DNA of 64,000 bases, from NCBI GenBank assembly GCA_003255025.1, contig QANY01005488.1, positions 558,001 to 622,000 on the forward strand, in the 5' to 3' direction. Source of the stretch: Datisca glomerata (lineage: Eukaryota; Streptophyta; Magnoliopsida; Cucurbitales; Datiscaceae). The notes under the pieces were generated by a model that saw only the letters and a list, made by a program, of their open reading frames with translations, ran no database searches and had not been told where the DNA came from. This document shows positions 35,593 to 49,300 of the stretch, in pieces (position 1 is the stretch's first letter; the number at the start of each line of letters is the position of its first letter). The position numbers were made by a program, and so were the translations under genes.

Positions 35593-37332
35593 CCCATTAC
35601 GGTTCTAATAGGAAAGAAACATAGAGATAACACCAACATCTCTCACTTCTCTTAATGGCATAAACATCTCATATAGTTTCAAAACTCACACAAACCCTAA
35701 TTCTAGTTTTATCTTACCTAAAAAATAAGTACATATAATTTTTCCCAAAAATCCTCACACCCTACATTTTTATAAGAAATTTATGTGGATGTGTCATTTT
35801 TGTTTATATATTCTGAATTTATTTATGTGTATACTATATGTGCATGTGCTTTAAAGAATATGTCTAAGACTTATTTTTCTGTTACTTTTGGTTGAAATTT
35901 ACAAAGGTTAGATAAAAATAGTGAGACATCAACAAGATACGGGTATTTTTACCTTTCGCTAAGGATGGCAGAATTTTGTATAGTTATTGAAACTAGATGA
36001 TGTTTTGCTATAATTATAATAAACTACAAATAAGGTTGATGTAATTTACCCTAAAAAACTACGCCATCATTCTTTTTAGTTCTTCCTCTTCTTCAAATTA
36101 GCACCACAAAGTATATCTTTTTCAAATCGTTCTCTTTCATATTCTGAAAACAAACAGAGAAAACTTTATAGAGGCCATTAGAAAAAAAACGAAATTACTG
36201 ACTTCAAATTTTTTGTTTTTGAAATTCCAATAAGTATTAATATTAATCGGGATGATAGACCTAAGTTTAGCAAAAAAAAATTACTAGACCATAATTGTTT
36301 TCTCAAGTGAAAAAGGTCACATTCTAATTAAAAAAAGTCCTGCATCCTAATTTACTCTCTTTTTTCTGAGAAGTCCTCACTGCAATTTCTCAGACAAATA
36401 TCTCAGATTTCTATTCTGTTAATAAACAATACCAGAATCCATAAGTTGACACTTAATGTTGACGCTTTAAGTTTGAAAACCCCACTGTGTAATCGCACTG
36501 GACGGAGGGAGAGGAAGATATTTGGCATCATACAAAGAAAGCACATCTTACAAAAGCTATAAAATGTGCTGTCTTCCTAACTATTTGTCAAAGAAACCCA
36601 TTATGCTCTTATCAAAGCTAGAGAAACTTTGCTGTTAAGTATGATATCTTTCTGGGTTTTGTTCTATTTCCACCTTGTTGAACTTATTGCATCATATAAA
36701 GGAATATATGTCCAAGTTCAAAGCATAAACATCAAAGCGTTCAAAATCACTAGACCTTTGAACTTGAAGTCGAGTTTGTCTTTGTCTAGGGACTTCACGA
36801 GGTCAGATTCGGTACAAAAGGCATAAATACTGCCTTACTCCCACATCTCTCGAAGTTGAGTTCGTCTAGGGACTTCACGAGGTCGATTCGGTGTTAAAGG
36901 CATAAATACTGCTTTATTCCCACATCTCTCACAATACAAAACACATTGTTGGGGACTTATAGTTTAGGCTGTTGACATACCGGGGAAAATGCTCGTTGAA
37001 AAGCTTTAGTTCTTCGAGATGCCGCACAACTTTTAACCTGTTTGAAACTGGATTAAATTTTGTGATAGCTTAATGTGAGTGCCACAAGAACTTACCTACA
37101 AGGCTATAACCTTAGTGCTAGTGGCGTACATATGATGGACCGAGTGCATCACGCTTGTGTTATAATTTACAAACTAATACATCAATTGTCTATTTCAAAA
37201 GGGAAAACGAACTACCATTGTCACGAAAGAGGGCTGAAGAAGGCTTTTACGGTGGCAAATCAGTTCAGTTGTTTAATGCCACCCGAATTGACCAAGTTGT
37301 ATCACTCAATCGTATGCCGTCTCAGTTTCTTG
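35593..37332. other. Spacer and 3' flank of the large gene
   Basis: No assignable frame. The last few hundred bases should contain the 3' UTR of the minus-strand gene ending at 37333. Confidence 0.5.
36764..36930. repeat. Tandem duplication, 80-bp unit, 2 copies
   Basis: GTCTAGGGACTTCACGAGGT starts at 36784 and again at 36864. Both copies continue through AGGCATAAATACTGC to CCCACATCTCTC. Confidence 0.9.
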
Positions 37333-40300
37333 TCATGAATGTTTCCTTTCCCACTTGCTCTCGCGCCTGCCATCCCTTTCTCTACGCTCGGTTACCTGCC
37401 TTGACTTACTCCCTCGAGACCCTTGTCGTTGGCCAGACCCAAAGCCACCAGACTGTCCGTCGAATAATGAAACCAGGTCTGGATCCCCAACACTACCTGT
37501 ATCACCCGAATCTTTGCTTCCATCTACATTTTCTTCAATACTGCTACCGCATTCATCTGATCTGTCACGAGATTGTAGAATAGTAGGTGGCTGTCCTGAA
37601 AACTGCCGAGACGCAGATAGAACCATCGGCACTCCAATCATTGATGAAGTAGTAGACGTCTCAGGCTGCAAGCTGTTATCCCTACTTACTCTTGAACTTC
37701 GTTCATTACTTGATCTTCCATTTTCCCTCTCACGATATCTTTCCCGAGGTCGGCTAAAATCAAAACAACACAAAAGAAGAAGAAATAGGACAAAAGTTCC
37801 ATGCAGGAAAGAGAATAAAAAAACTGAGCATTGCTTAGTGATGAACATGGTCTGTAGTGTGTAAAAGTTGGTGAACGCAAACACTAACAATCAAATTACA
37901 ACCACCATCATCTGGAAAATAATAGAGTATATCACATCTATAGGTCAAAATGGTCATAGAAGAGGTTTTCAACTTCAAGATCAAGGGTTCAAACCCCATG
38001 TTGTGTCCCACTCCCCCTTAACAAAAACTTAAACCCTCCCCCTTGACAAAAACTTAAAAAAAAAAATTCATTCTAAAACTTTCGTTATCCCTGAGAATAT
38101 TCAAATCCTCAAATCCTCCCTTTTGTTATTGTATCTTAAATACACCACATTTGGGAGCGGGAGCATTTTACCAGCTAAAACTTTCTCAAACAGCCAGTTA
38201 TAACTAGAGATACTAAGAATTTACCTACTATGAGCAGAGGAAGCAAAGTCACGTCGCGATAGCTGTAATCCTGACTCAGCCTGCTCGAGATCACGCTGAA
38301 GTTCTCTCTATATGCATATGTACATTAAGTTTGATATTCAAATGCATACAAACTTATAGATACTACAGGAGTAGCTATATTTAGCATATGACAGTAAACA
38401 TGTGAAATGACCTCTAAATTTTATTTTATTAGAAACGAGAAGTGACCTCCAAAATTGATGCACATAAAACCCAACAACTTCGTAGTACAACAGTTAAGTT
38501 CAAGTGATTTAATTCACATATAGGCGATAAACATTTTGAACATGAAATTCATAGCTGTAATCGCAGTAGTTTCATAAATACTAATATTGTGCAATAAATT
38601 TGAGTTACAAAACATGCTTCATATTTTTTTAATCAATATGCTTCGTATATTTGGTTCTCGGGGTTCCGTTGGTAACACTACTAGTATCATACTTTTCTGG
38701 TTGTTTTTTGCTTGATTCAATACTTAGCCTTAAACTTTCCCTTTTGACGGGATCAGTTTTTTAATAGTCATCCTTTTACTAATGGAAATATGATGACTAA
38801 TTTTACCAGGCTTTAATACTTTTTTTGTTGCCTCTCTTGGGGTGTCTGTAACAAATTTTTTTCTGGCATTTCTCTGTTTTTTTGTGCTTGCGAGTAGACA
38901 AGCTGTGTTTGTAAAAATTTATAGCTTATTTGTTTTCTGGTAGTTTTGGAGATTCCTTATGGCCCCTGTAAATCTTTTTGCGTGCAAAAAATTACTGTTT
39001 ATTATAAAAAGAAAAGTCAAAAGTTAACTTTCTATACCAAAAATGGCTAATAAAATAAGTTTTGAATGTGGAGCTCTTACCACTGTACAAATCCTATACA
39101 AAATTATACGAAAATCAATTCTCTAAAACAATATTTAAAAAGAACTATACGAAAGTCAACTATCTAAAACAATTATGTCCACCCTCCCAACCACCACCTC
39201 GTCACTAAAAAAAGAATTCAACCTATACAGGTAACACTGGCTAATTCATTTAGGGTAATAAAGAGAGGAAAGGAATTTGTATGAACAGTTGGAATTTAGC
39301 TCTTTGAGAGATTGAAATGGATTTTACCTGTGTTTGTTTCTCCTTCTCCATGTCAAGATTGTGGCGAAGCTCCCTTGTCTTTGCACGCTCAAATTCCAGT
39401 AATCGCTGCCTCTCGATCTCCTTCTCCACTTCAGCTATTCTCTCCCTGAAGCAGTCAGCTATTAGTTGCAAGGCTGACAGTAATCAAATTCTCAAACACT
39501 CCAATTAAATATTCCAGTCAGGAATGTGGAATTCGCTGCTTATAAAACCTATCAAGTTCTTGTAGAAGTTCTGCTTCACGTAAAGCTGCGTCTTCCAGAT
39601 ATTTCTGACGTGCATGTCTCATAAGAAGCTTCTTTTGTCGGCGAGTAACTATATCCTCTCGGAGTTTGCCTTTATCTCTGATAACAGGGACAGACCATCA
39701 AAATGATAACGGAAGTTTGATACGGTTTGACTTTTAGACATATAGTAATCCATGAAAACCAACGTGCTAGAGGGATTTCTAATACAATTCCAATGCTGAT
39801 TGCTGACACTGCATATTCTGCTTCGTGATAGGAAAGCCAATGGAAAGACCTAATCTTGGCAATCGCAGCACTCTATAATATGGTGTAACACTTGTAATAT
39901 GATAAAACTTGTGCAATATCACATAGATAAGAAATTATATATGGCTACTCTAACGAAGCAAGATCAATTAACATAAAATTGACTGAATTGGAACTAGGGG
40001 TGGGCACAGATAATAAGATAATAGTACTTGTATGCAACTAAAAAAAGTTCATCTACCCTGCCGAAACTATAACTAACAATACATTCTGCATGTTTTTAAA
40101 AAAGCAGTCTGTCTATGATAGTGTCTAGGAAATATAAGGCAAGGGCAGTGTGAAAAGAAATATACCGGAAGGAACCCTGAAGCTATATACTCAAACACCA
40201 TTCTACATGTTTTTATTATCTAAAGCTGTTTACTACTAAAATAAGAAAAATGAAAGGAACCATGATGCCAAGATTCTGGCAGCATGATTAAATCAAATCT

Positions 40301-43300
40301 AAAGATTAGGGGGAGAATGGAACAAGCAACCTCCACTTGCTCCCACACAATAAGAAGCACTTATGGTTGTATCTTCTATTCTTACTTTACATTATACTTT
40401 TTCTATCATTTATTGCATGTGCATGCCACCATAGATACAGTTACAAAAGCCCTCAGATAATCAGTACCGGAACAAAGAAGAAAAATAAGATCTTTACATA
40501 CAGGGACAGAATGTTGTCTTTGATCTGCTGAAGACGTGAATCATCTTTTGTAGAAGCTGAAAATAGCAATTCCAGTGCATGAAGGTGAAGAAATTCAAAG
40601 TTGACATTTCAAGGACAATCTTTTAGAGAATATATAATAGTAAGTAAATGGCAATGCGAGGGCTCAAAATATTACATGCTACACAAGCACCCTGACACCC
40701 GACCTTGGAATCTTTGGATGATTCAAGTAATGCATGTTCCATTTGGGCTATGTCAAGTTCTATTTCAGCCTCTTCCAATTCCTAGAACAATATGAAATAA
40801 TTTTCTATGAACTTGGAAGTGTTATGTTTCTATATACAGAGTAACCCCAGTCTTACCATAACCTCCTGCTCCCTCTTCTCAGATAATATATCAAAGTATG
40901 ACTGAACAGAAGTTATATTGGCAAGGACCTGAAAAAAAATTTAACAATTTAGAAATAAGAATTATAAAGGCATCAAGATGACAATTTAGTTAACTGATCA
41001 GCAGCAGGATGTTAATGACAATACAACAAATACATGTTTCAGTTGAAAAGCCCAGCCCGATCACTCCTCAAAACCTAGGTGTAAAGGAGAGAGGTACTAA
41101 AACCTTATAACTAGCACATAATTGGCAAGTCTAGGAGATGTGGGACAACATTCCAACACACCCTCCTGGACCGCAACACGGTAGCCGAACTGAGCAGCAT
41201 ACCAAACAATCCAAACTGAGCGGACAAAGAACCGAACTAAAGCAACACATACGAATGCCCAACCAAGCTCTGATACCAAGTTGAAAAGCCCAGCCCGATC
41301 ACTCCTTAAAACCCAGGTGCAAAGAAGAGGGGTACTAGAGCCTTATAATTAACACAGATTGGGCAAGTCTAGGCAATGTATGACAAAGTTGAAAAACTCA
41401 GCCCGATCACTCCTTAAAACCTAGGTGTTACGGAGAAAAGGGAACTAGAGCCTTATAATTAGCATAACATGAGCAAGTCTAGGCGATGTGGGACAACATT
41501 CCAACACACTCTCCTAGACCACAACACGGTAGCCAAACTAAGCAGCATATCAAACAATCCGGACTAAGCGGACAAAGAACCGAACTAAAACGGCACAAAC
41601 AAAGGCCCAACCAAGCTCTGATACCAAGTTAAAAAGCTCAGCCCGATCACTCCTTAAAACCTAGGTGTTAAGGAGAGGGGAACTAGAACCTTATAATTAG
41701 CACAGAATTGGTAAGTCTAGGCGATGTGAGACAACATTCCAACAGTTTCAAGGAGAAAAGTAATATCAGAAAGAGATTTATTGCAAATTCTACATACTGA
41801 TGATCAATTTAGTTAAATAATCAGAAGCAGCAAGTCAATTGCCGTTTAGAAAAGATTTATCCAAACTAGATTCATAAACAATATATTAACATTTATCTTA
41901 CCTGAATAATTGTTTCTCGTGTATTCTCAAAATCTGGTTCGACCTCTTTCGAAGAATTTGAAGAGAGCAGTTCTCTTAGGACCTTGAAAAAAAGTGCTTC
42001 AGATGATTGCAGTGCACATTACCACTAAAGAAAATATTGTCATTCTGCCTAAACAAAAAGATTTCTTAACAGATTCTTTTAGATACACTCGCCCTTTTGT
42101 GCTATTTATTTACAGTGAAAGGTTTACGTTTGTCAGAATTCTATTAACATCATACCTCCTCAGCTTCACCCCCTTGATCTCTCAATCTACACAAAGCTTG
42201 GCATGTTTTTCTCTCAAGATTCATAGGTCTACCATCTAGGAAAGGAAAAGAAGATAAAAGAGATGAGGACAAACTTAACATTGGAAAACGATTTCATATC
42301 AAAATTCAGATATATGTAACGATCACAGATAATACCAGTTCTTGACAAACCCAAATTCTCAATTTTTCGCCAAGCATTTTCCGGAATCAAAGATATATCT
42401 TCAGAAGGAGAGTACAGTGATGCAGAAGCGATGAGTGCTAATGAAAGTTGAAGTATTGGACCCTCACACTCAGGATGCACAATACTACCCATACCATAAA
42501 TGCTATCAGCTGCCGTTAGTAGGGACCGTAACTGTTGTCGGCCCGCAAAAGGGACATAGTCTAACAGAAGTCTCATTGCACATGTCCTTAGAAACAGGGA
42601 CGTGTCAGATGCTGCAAGTGCAGCCACCAGATCCCATGTGTGTGAAGCCAAATGAGATAGAATAGGCTCTATGCTCTCATCTAGACCAGCGGTTTTATAA
42701 TCGTCAAGGAATCTAGAATATTGGATAGCTCCATCATGGAAATCTTGTCCAACAAGTTTTCCCAAATGTTGAAGTGCTATATATCGTTGCTCGGGCTCAG
42801 GGTGTCCCAGCAATGTGCAGAACAGATCTATTAGAGGAACTTCACTTTCATGGAAAGAAGAGATGCCTCTTCCAAGCAAAACTGACAACCATTTATGAGT
42901 CTGCAATCGCCAAGAAACTTTTGGTGCATTGCAAGAAGCATTCTTGATTGCAGAACATAAAGTACCAACGACTTTATTCAAAGTAAAACAACGGGGCAAT
43001 TCTAGTATACAATTAAGCATCATAGATGCAACTTCCCAGCAATTGTCTTCTTCAAGCTTAAGGATGGTTTCTACAAATCCTTCTAGACCAATCTGCCAAT
43101 GAACTGAGAACCGTTTAACCCTCTCAAATGGTAAAGGATTTCCTCCCTCGCAATCTTCAGCATCATAAGCTTTTTTTGCAGTTGAAGATAACAATCTCGA
43201 ATACACCAAACACTCAGCCACTATAACAGTCAGCTTTCTAGCTAGTTGTTGATGAAGATTCCAACAGAGCTCAATGGTTGGATTGAGCTTGGCTATGAGA

Positions 43301-46300
43301 TTCTCAATATCTTGACAAAGTTGCTCTATTTCCTCCAGAGACAGATCAGAAGACCTTTGGTTTTCCAAGACAATGTCAGAGTTGGTACCTCCTACCTTCT
43401 CGAGATTGCTATTGGGACGAGAGGATTCACAGACATCACTCAGAAACCAAGGATGTGATTTTGAGGTCTTTTCACGGATTGCACCAGTGCTCAAATCAGA
43501 AAACTGGGGCACCCGAAGTGGGACAACACCATAGCGTCTTAAAGTCTGCAATAACAAATCTCTGCAGCTTTCCATTACCCTTTTGAACGAAGATAGGTAA
43601 TCATGGAAAGCAGAAGTTGGTTCAGATGAAGCAAAAGCAGTCCAAATCGTTAATGATTGCAACATTTCCTTTTTACGTTGAAAGGACAAATCAGGATATA
43701 ATGAAGCCAAGATAAAGATTGTCAACGCTCTATTGTATACTTTGTCGCCCAAGATATCTTGGTTCTCATTCTTCTGCTTAATATTATTGAAAAGCTCATC
43801 AAAACATATAGACTCGAAATTAAGACATGAATCCTCAACCAATAAGCTCTCTTCGGCAGATACCTTGCGTAAAGAATATGAAATGATTGGCTTCAAAAAA
43901 AGCAATACAGCATCAAGAAATGACACATCACAGTATGTGGCCCGACAAAGTGATACTAGCACTTGCACCAATCTTGGGATCTCTGGCACCATAGCCTCCA
44001 TGTGCTCACTCACGATGGCTTCCAGAATATAGAGGATGATAGCTTTTGCATTCCTTGATATATAACCCTTCAAATAATCAGAATTACACTGAGAAGTTTG
44101 GTCTTTATCACAGAAAGGCCACAAGCACAGGTCTGAGAACCAACATAATATATCTGGCAGGACAGTGGAAGAAAGTGATTTTATATGCAAGCCAACAGCC
44201 TCCAAAATAATTTCCCCAAAAGATTCAAATTGTTTCTTCATATTGGGAAAAAACTTGCTGAGATCAGGGAAGATGACACGGAACGACTGGTCTGCACGAT
44301 ATTTAGCCACTTCAAATTCTCTATTGACAGAAGGGGCATCTTTAACTTCCATTCCTTCAAAGATCAACTCATGCTCTTCATTAACAACAATATCCACTAC
44401 AGAAAGCTCATCTGCAAATATATGTAGTAAACATGTTATCTGCGACAGATTTGAAGCAAGGAAAAGATGATCCTTTAGGTATTGTTTAGCATTACGAGAT
44501 ACTGCCATCCAACCAAGAAAACGAACCAGAGGACATTGGCAGGCAGAAAAATTAGCAATTCTATCCATCCAAGCAGAAGCCGGAATCAGGTTCCAATATC
44601 GAAAACCATTTCTTGTACTTGCAAAGTCCAACACCTCGTTACCACCACTAGACGCACACACCAACTTTTTAAGAAGTAACCAGCGTCGTTTGATGCCATG
44701 TATCTTTTCAGGCTCCAATTCAAAACTGGCTTCTTTTAATTGAGCGGACAAAGATGTAAGCGTCCCATATAAGGACTCAGCAGATCCTAGTATGATATCA
44801 ACCACAAGTTCAGGAGCACAATATAGCTTGGTAGCAGAGTGCAACAAGAAAACAAGAGTTTGCAAAAGAATTTCATGCACTGAGTTTTGCTCTCTTTGCA
44901 AACGTTGAATCACAAAACTGAACAGTAGAGCTTGATTTCGCCGCACCAAGGTGACAGCGTCAGCTGATTGAATGTCATGGGACGACAACCTAATCACTTG
45001 TTCATCAAATACTACACAATTGTATGGGCTATGTTCCCCACTGGTAATCTTCATATGATACTTCATGTCTAGCTCAGCAGCCTCGAGCAGTATTTGAAGA
45101 ACTATCTTGTCTCTTTTTTTCTCAAGATGGGCTATTGTCTCCAAGCCACTCTTATTCTTGTCGGAAAGCCTTCTTATCTCTGGAGTAGACTGAAATTGAA
45201 TTGCCATATCTTTGGTCCCCCTGGATGTTATTGGGTTTGTCAGATCTGGACTTGCTCTGCACGATAACATAAAATAGGGATTGACATAGCACTCTGCTGC
45301 CAAAAGCAATGCATCTATAGCAACATCATGACTCTCAGTGGTTATCTCATTTGAAGAGTGTAAATCCAAAGCCAGACGTTGAAATTCAGAGGCCCTTTGA
45401 TCATTGTCTCGATAATTTACAAGTTGAAGATAATCTGCTTGCAAATTGAAACTATCCGTGTCAATGCCAGCATCTATTACTACATCAGTGTAAACATTGT
45501 TAGCAATGTTCTTCTGAACCATGTCTTTAATTGCACAGTTGATGTCCCTATGGCTAGGAATCATGCTACCATCCTCTGTAAGTACTGTGCCCCGTAGTTC
45601 TTGAGGCGCAAAATATAGAATGGCATCTTCACATACATCCATCTTTGCATCCATGTCATGGTCATCAATCCTCATTTCACAGTCATCTAGGTTATTAGGT
45701 TTTGATGAAGCTCCTTCTTGGCGAAGAACAGAGGATTGAAGCTCAAGCTGTTTAGGAGTAGAAGTCTTGCAAAGGTCGATTTCAGGAGGCAACTGCAAGT
45801 GAGGTTCCAAAATTGCGAGAAGTACACTGCATGAAAAGTTGTTATCATTAAATAAGCTACATGTAGTAAGTTACTACAAAGTTAATTTCAGAAATTAGAA
45901 ATTGGTGTTTATATTATAAGTGAAAACTGGTGATTTTCTAGAATCACTTTTCGAACTAATTTTGCAAGTGATGCGATAAACGGGTCCTTGTGTTGGCCAA
46001 AAAGCCATTTGTTGTAATCAATCATGTGTTCAACACTATGTAGTAAGTTACTACTTTATGGTTTTTCTTTTACCACCAACTATAATTTTAGGTACTCTGA
46101 ATTAAATGACATATGCATCGCACTCAAGTGAGAGAAGAACATGTGAGATCGCCCTTGCAGAAGTCCTACCAAGAGCCTTAAACAACAAAACAGAGGTATT
46201 GTTTTGCTTTTTTGCAAGTCAAGATGGCAGTGTCATACTGCATATGAACCTGCTGCTCTCATACTTTTATATCAAATAGATCACATACTTTTAAAATGAT

Positions 46301-49300
46301 GTTAGGACATTTACATATCCACGAGAAAACCAATAACATTTATGATTTGCCACAAAAATGAGGAAGATTCTCTATAAATTACATACAGCAATCTTCTTCA
46401 GTAAAATAATACTCTATGCGGGGAGGATCTTTCCCACCACACTACTTCTAAGACAATCAGTGGAGAGTAAAATTATTGACAAAATCATCTTGGAATAGTA
46501 GTTACATAATGTAGGAAAGCTTAAGAAGAAATTCTTTTGTTTGCTTAGTTTCTTAATGTTTGTCTTTATCTACAACAGAACTAAGGAAATATATTACCTC
46601 GCAGCAACTGATCCACGACGCCATTCAGCTTCTAAAGATGGAAGAACAGCAGGTTTTTGCACTGCTTTCCGGATTACATTGAGAGCAATCAGACAATCAT
46701 GCTCCTGCTTTTCTGGTAAAACAGAAAAAAGATTTCCAAAAGCTATGGTGTTCTTCAACACACCTATTACAGGATCCAGAAAAGGTTCTAACATCTCGAA
46801 AAGAAAGAGGATCCTGTGTTTTACTTCCTAAAAGAAAATGAAGATGTTAAAACAAGTGCTTTGTAATAATAGAAATGGTTTTCTTTTTTTCATTTTTGAG
46901 TACAATTTCCGTACTATGAAGATCTTCAAAAGGGGTATGGGAATACAGAAGAAAAGGAAATTCTATTTTATGTATGAAAGGAAGCTAAATATGACCAAAT
47001 ATCGAAACTTGCAAGTATGTTCAGTGAAAGGCTAACGATCCAAAGTCATTGACCAGAGAATATTGAGCTTGCAACTTACATTTACTTAGAAAAACATGGT
47101 CACAAGCATTAAAGCATACATGCGGATACATCGGATAGAACTTTCAAACATACAAATAAAAAAACTGAGGTGAAGTTGTTTTCTTAATCATTTATTATGA
47201 CTTCGTTTTCTTTTAAAAAAAATCATTTTCCTAATAACTGAATTCAAAAGCAGAATACAATACCTTATACTTCCCCAGTATGTCATCCATTTGACCAGAA
47301 AGAGCTAGCAAAATGTATTTTAAAGCAGCACAAGCTTGAGCGGTGCAATGACGAGCACCCTGATTTTTTTTATAGGAAACAGAAAATTCTCTATTAAAAG
47401 AAGAAAAGGTTTTGGAAGATGAGAAATTCACCAAAAACTGAAAAAAAAAACAAAAAAAACAAAACAAATTGCAACCAAATTATAATCATAACAGATTCCT
47501 ATTGACAAAAAAAGACAAGCAAGGGGCATCCGCTTAAAATTTCAACGTCAACGACCAAGAGGAAGCCAAAAAATAACTTTCTTCTAAGCCAAGAAATAGA
47601 CATTACAAAGTACTTTTCGTCTAACCAAATACCAACATCTGCAGCAAATTTCTAACTAGTGAAATGCCATCCAAAGGAATAAATACTAAATAACTAGCAT
47701 ACATATCTCTTGGGCAACATAAGATATTTCTAGAAGAATATGTTTAAGTACAATTTTCAACAGTTCATTCACATGACCGCACTACTTTCCACCGCCTTTT
47801 AGCAACCTATAGATAGTAACAAAATGCCACGAAATACCAGGGTAGACAAGCAATATATAGTTCACCTGGATTGCACCCAAGAGATCCTCTAGAAGCTCAA
47901 GAGCCAGATCAACCTATACCAAATCAACCCAAAAGCTCAGAAAAATAAACTGGACAAAGTAATTAAAAAATGACCAATCGTGCCTCACAGAATTACACAT
48001 AAAACTTAAAGATGATAATGCCCAGTGGAGCAAACCTTTGCAGTTACTTGAGCCATCCATGGTGCCAACACACTAGAACACAAATCAATCAGAATACATG
48101 CAGCCTTAGCCTGCAGGATGGAAGATTTATATTTATAAAATTTGTACTGTCCAAACTGAATGTTCATTTCAAAATAGAGTTTTGATACTAAGATGTTATG
48201 GGATGCTACCAAAGAAAAACCCATGATTACATTAAACTAAAAGTATCATCTCAAAAGTATATCAAAATTCCAAATAAATGTACTTTTCCAATTAACTAAG
48301 CCATTATAGATATACTACTTATTATCTCAAGCCACCACCAACTAATATAATTTGAACCACAAACTTCTGACCAACTCATATGAAGAACATAGTTTCAAGA
48401 AGTAACTCTTAGAGGTAGAGAAGTTACCAACTACAGTTACGCATGTGACATGACAAACAGATACATAATTTAATCATTTCCCTCAGAGTATTTACATTCT
48501 TACAAAATTTTCAACTACAAAACCTACAAATTTATGAGCATACGAAATGCATGATGGGGTACTCATCTCCCTATATGCAACCCCCCCCNCCCCCCCCCCC
48601 CCCAAACTAAAGTCAAAAAAGGGTTAAAATGTACTGCATGATTTTGCTGAATGTGGAAGAACTAAAGAATCACTGAGAATATGCATGCTTATTTGCATAT
48701 TAGAATGAAATGTGAGATATCATGACGGCGTAAACAGAATAAATAGTTTGATATAATGAAAAGTAATGTGACAGACATGCGATTGTGAAAATGATGATAG
48801 AAATCCAGCGCAAGCATGAAGAAGTGGATGGAATAATGATGATGATGTCGTTGCCACAATCTGCAAAAATTACCACCAGAATGAGTTGAAAATGTTCTAA
48901 AAATCAGAAATCTAGGGAAAACGATCACAGAAAACTCCCTACGCACATAAAAGTAGAAAATAAAGAAGACATGAAAAGATAAAATGAAAGGATGGTAACA
49001 CAAGAAATAACCTGAGAGAGAGCTTGTTGAACTACTGGTTGCTTCCACTGAGAAAAGTTCTCATTAACAATATCCAAAGAACTACTTGGAGAAGGACGGA
49101 GGGCTGCGAAATTCAAAACAAGCACACAATTAACGTAGAAGGATTTAAGAATCCCTGGTTGAGAGCACACTCAGTAAGAGCGTTCCAAGAGGATTCTTAT
49201 ACTCGGTCAGCGTTAAACTAAACTATGAAATGTTTCCTCCAATTGGGGGCCAGCAACAGGATTCAGGTTTTTCAATTTTCAGAGCCTCCGATATTGGCAA

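Noticed and set aside
37355..37864. 169-codon plus-strand frame
   Set aside because: Antisense shadow of the last exon of the large gene.
37980..38000. Possible tRNA gene from GGGTTCAAACCCC
   Set aside because: No acceptor stem, anticodon arm or good A box surrounds it; at most a SINE remnant.
41268..41280. tRNA-like word (TGGTATCAGAGC on the minus strand)
   Set aside because: It is the TRIM primer-binding site complementary to initiator Met-tRNA, not a tRNA gene.
41041..41744. Cassandra-type TRIM with a 5S rRNA-derived promoter
   Set aside because: I found no 5S internal-control-region blocks in the LTR, so it is a different TRIM.
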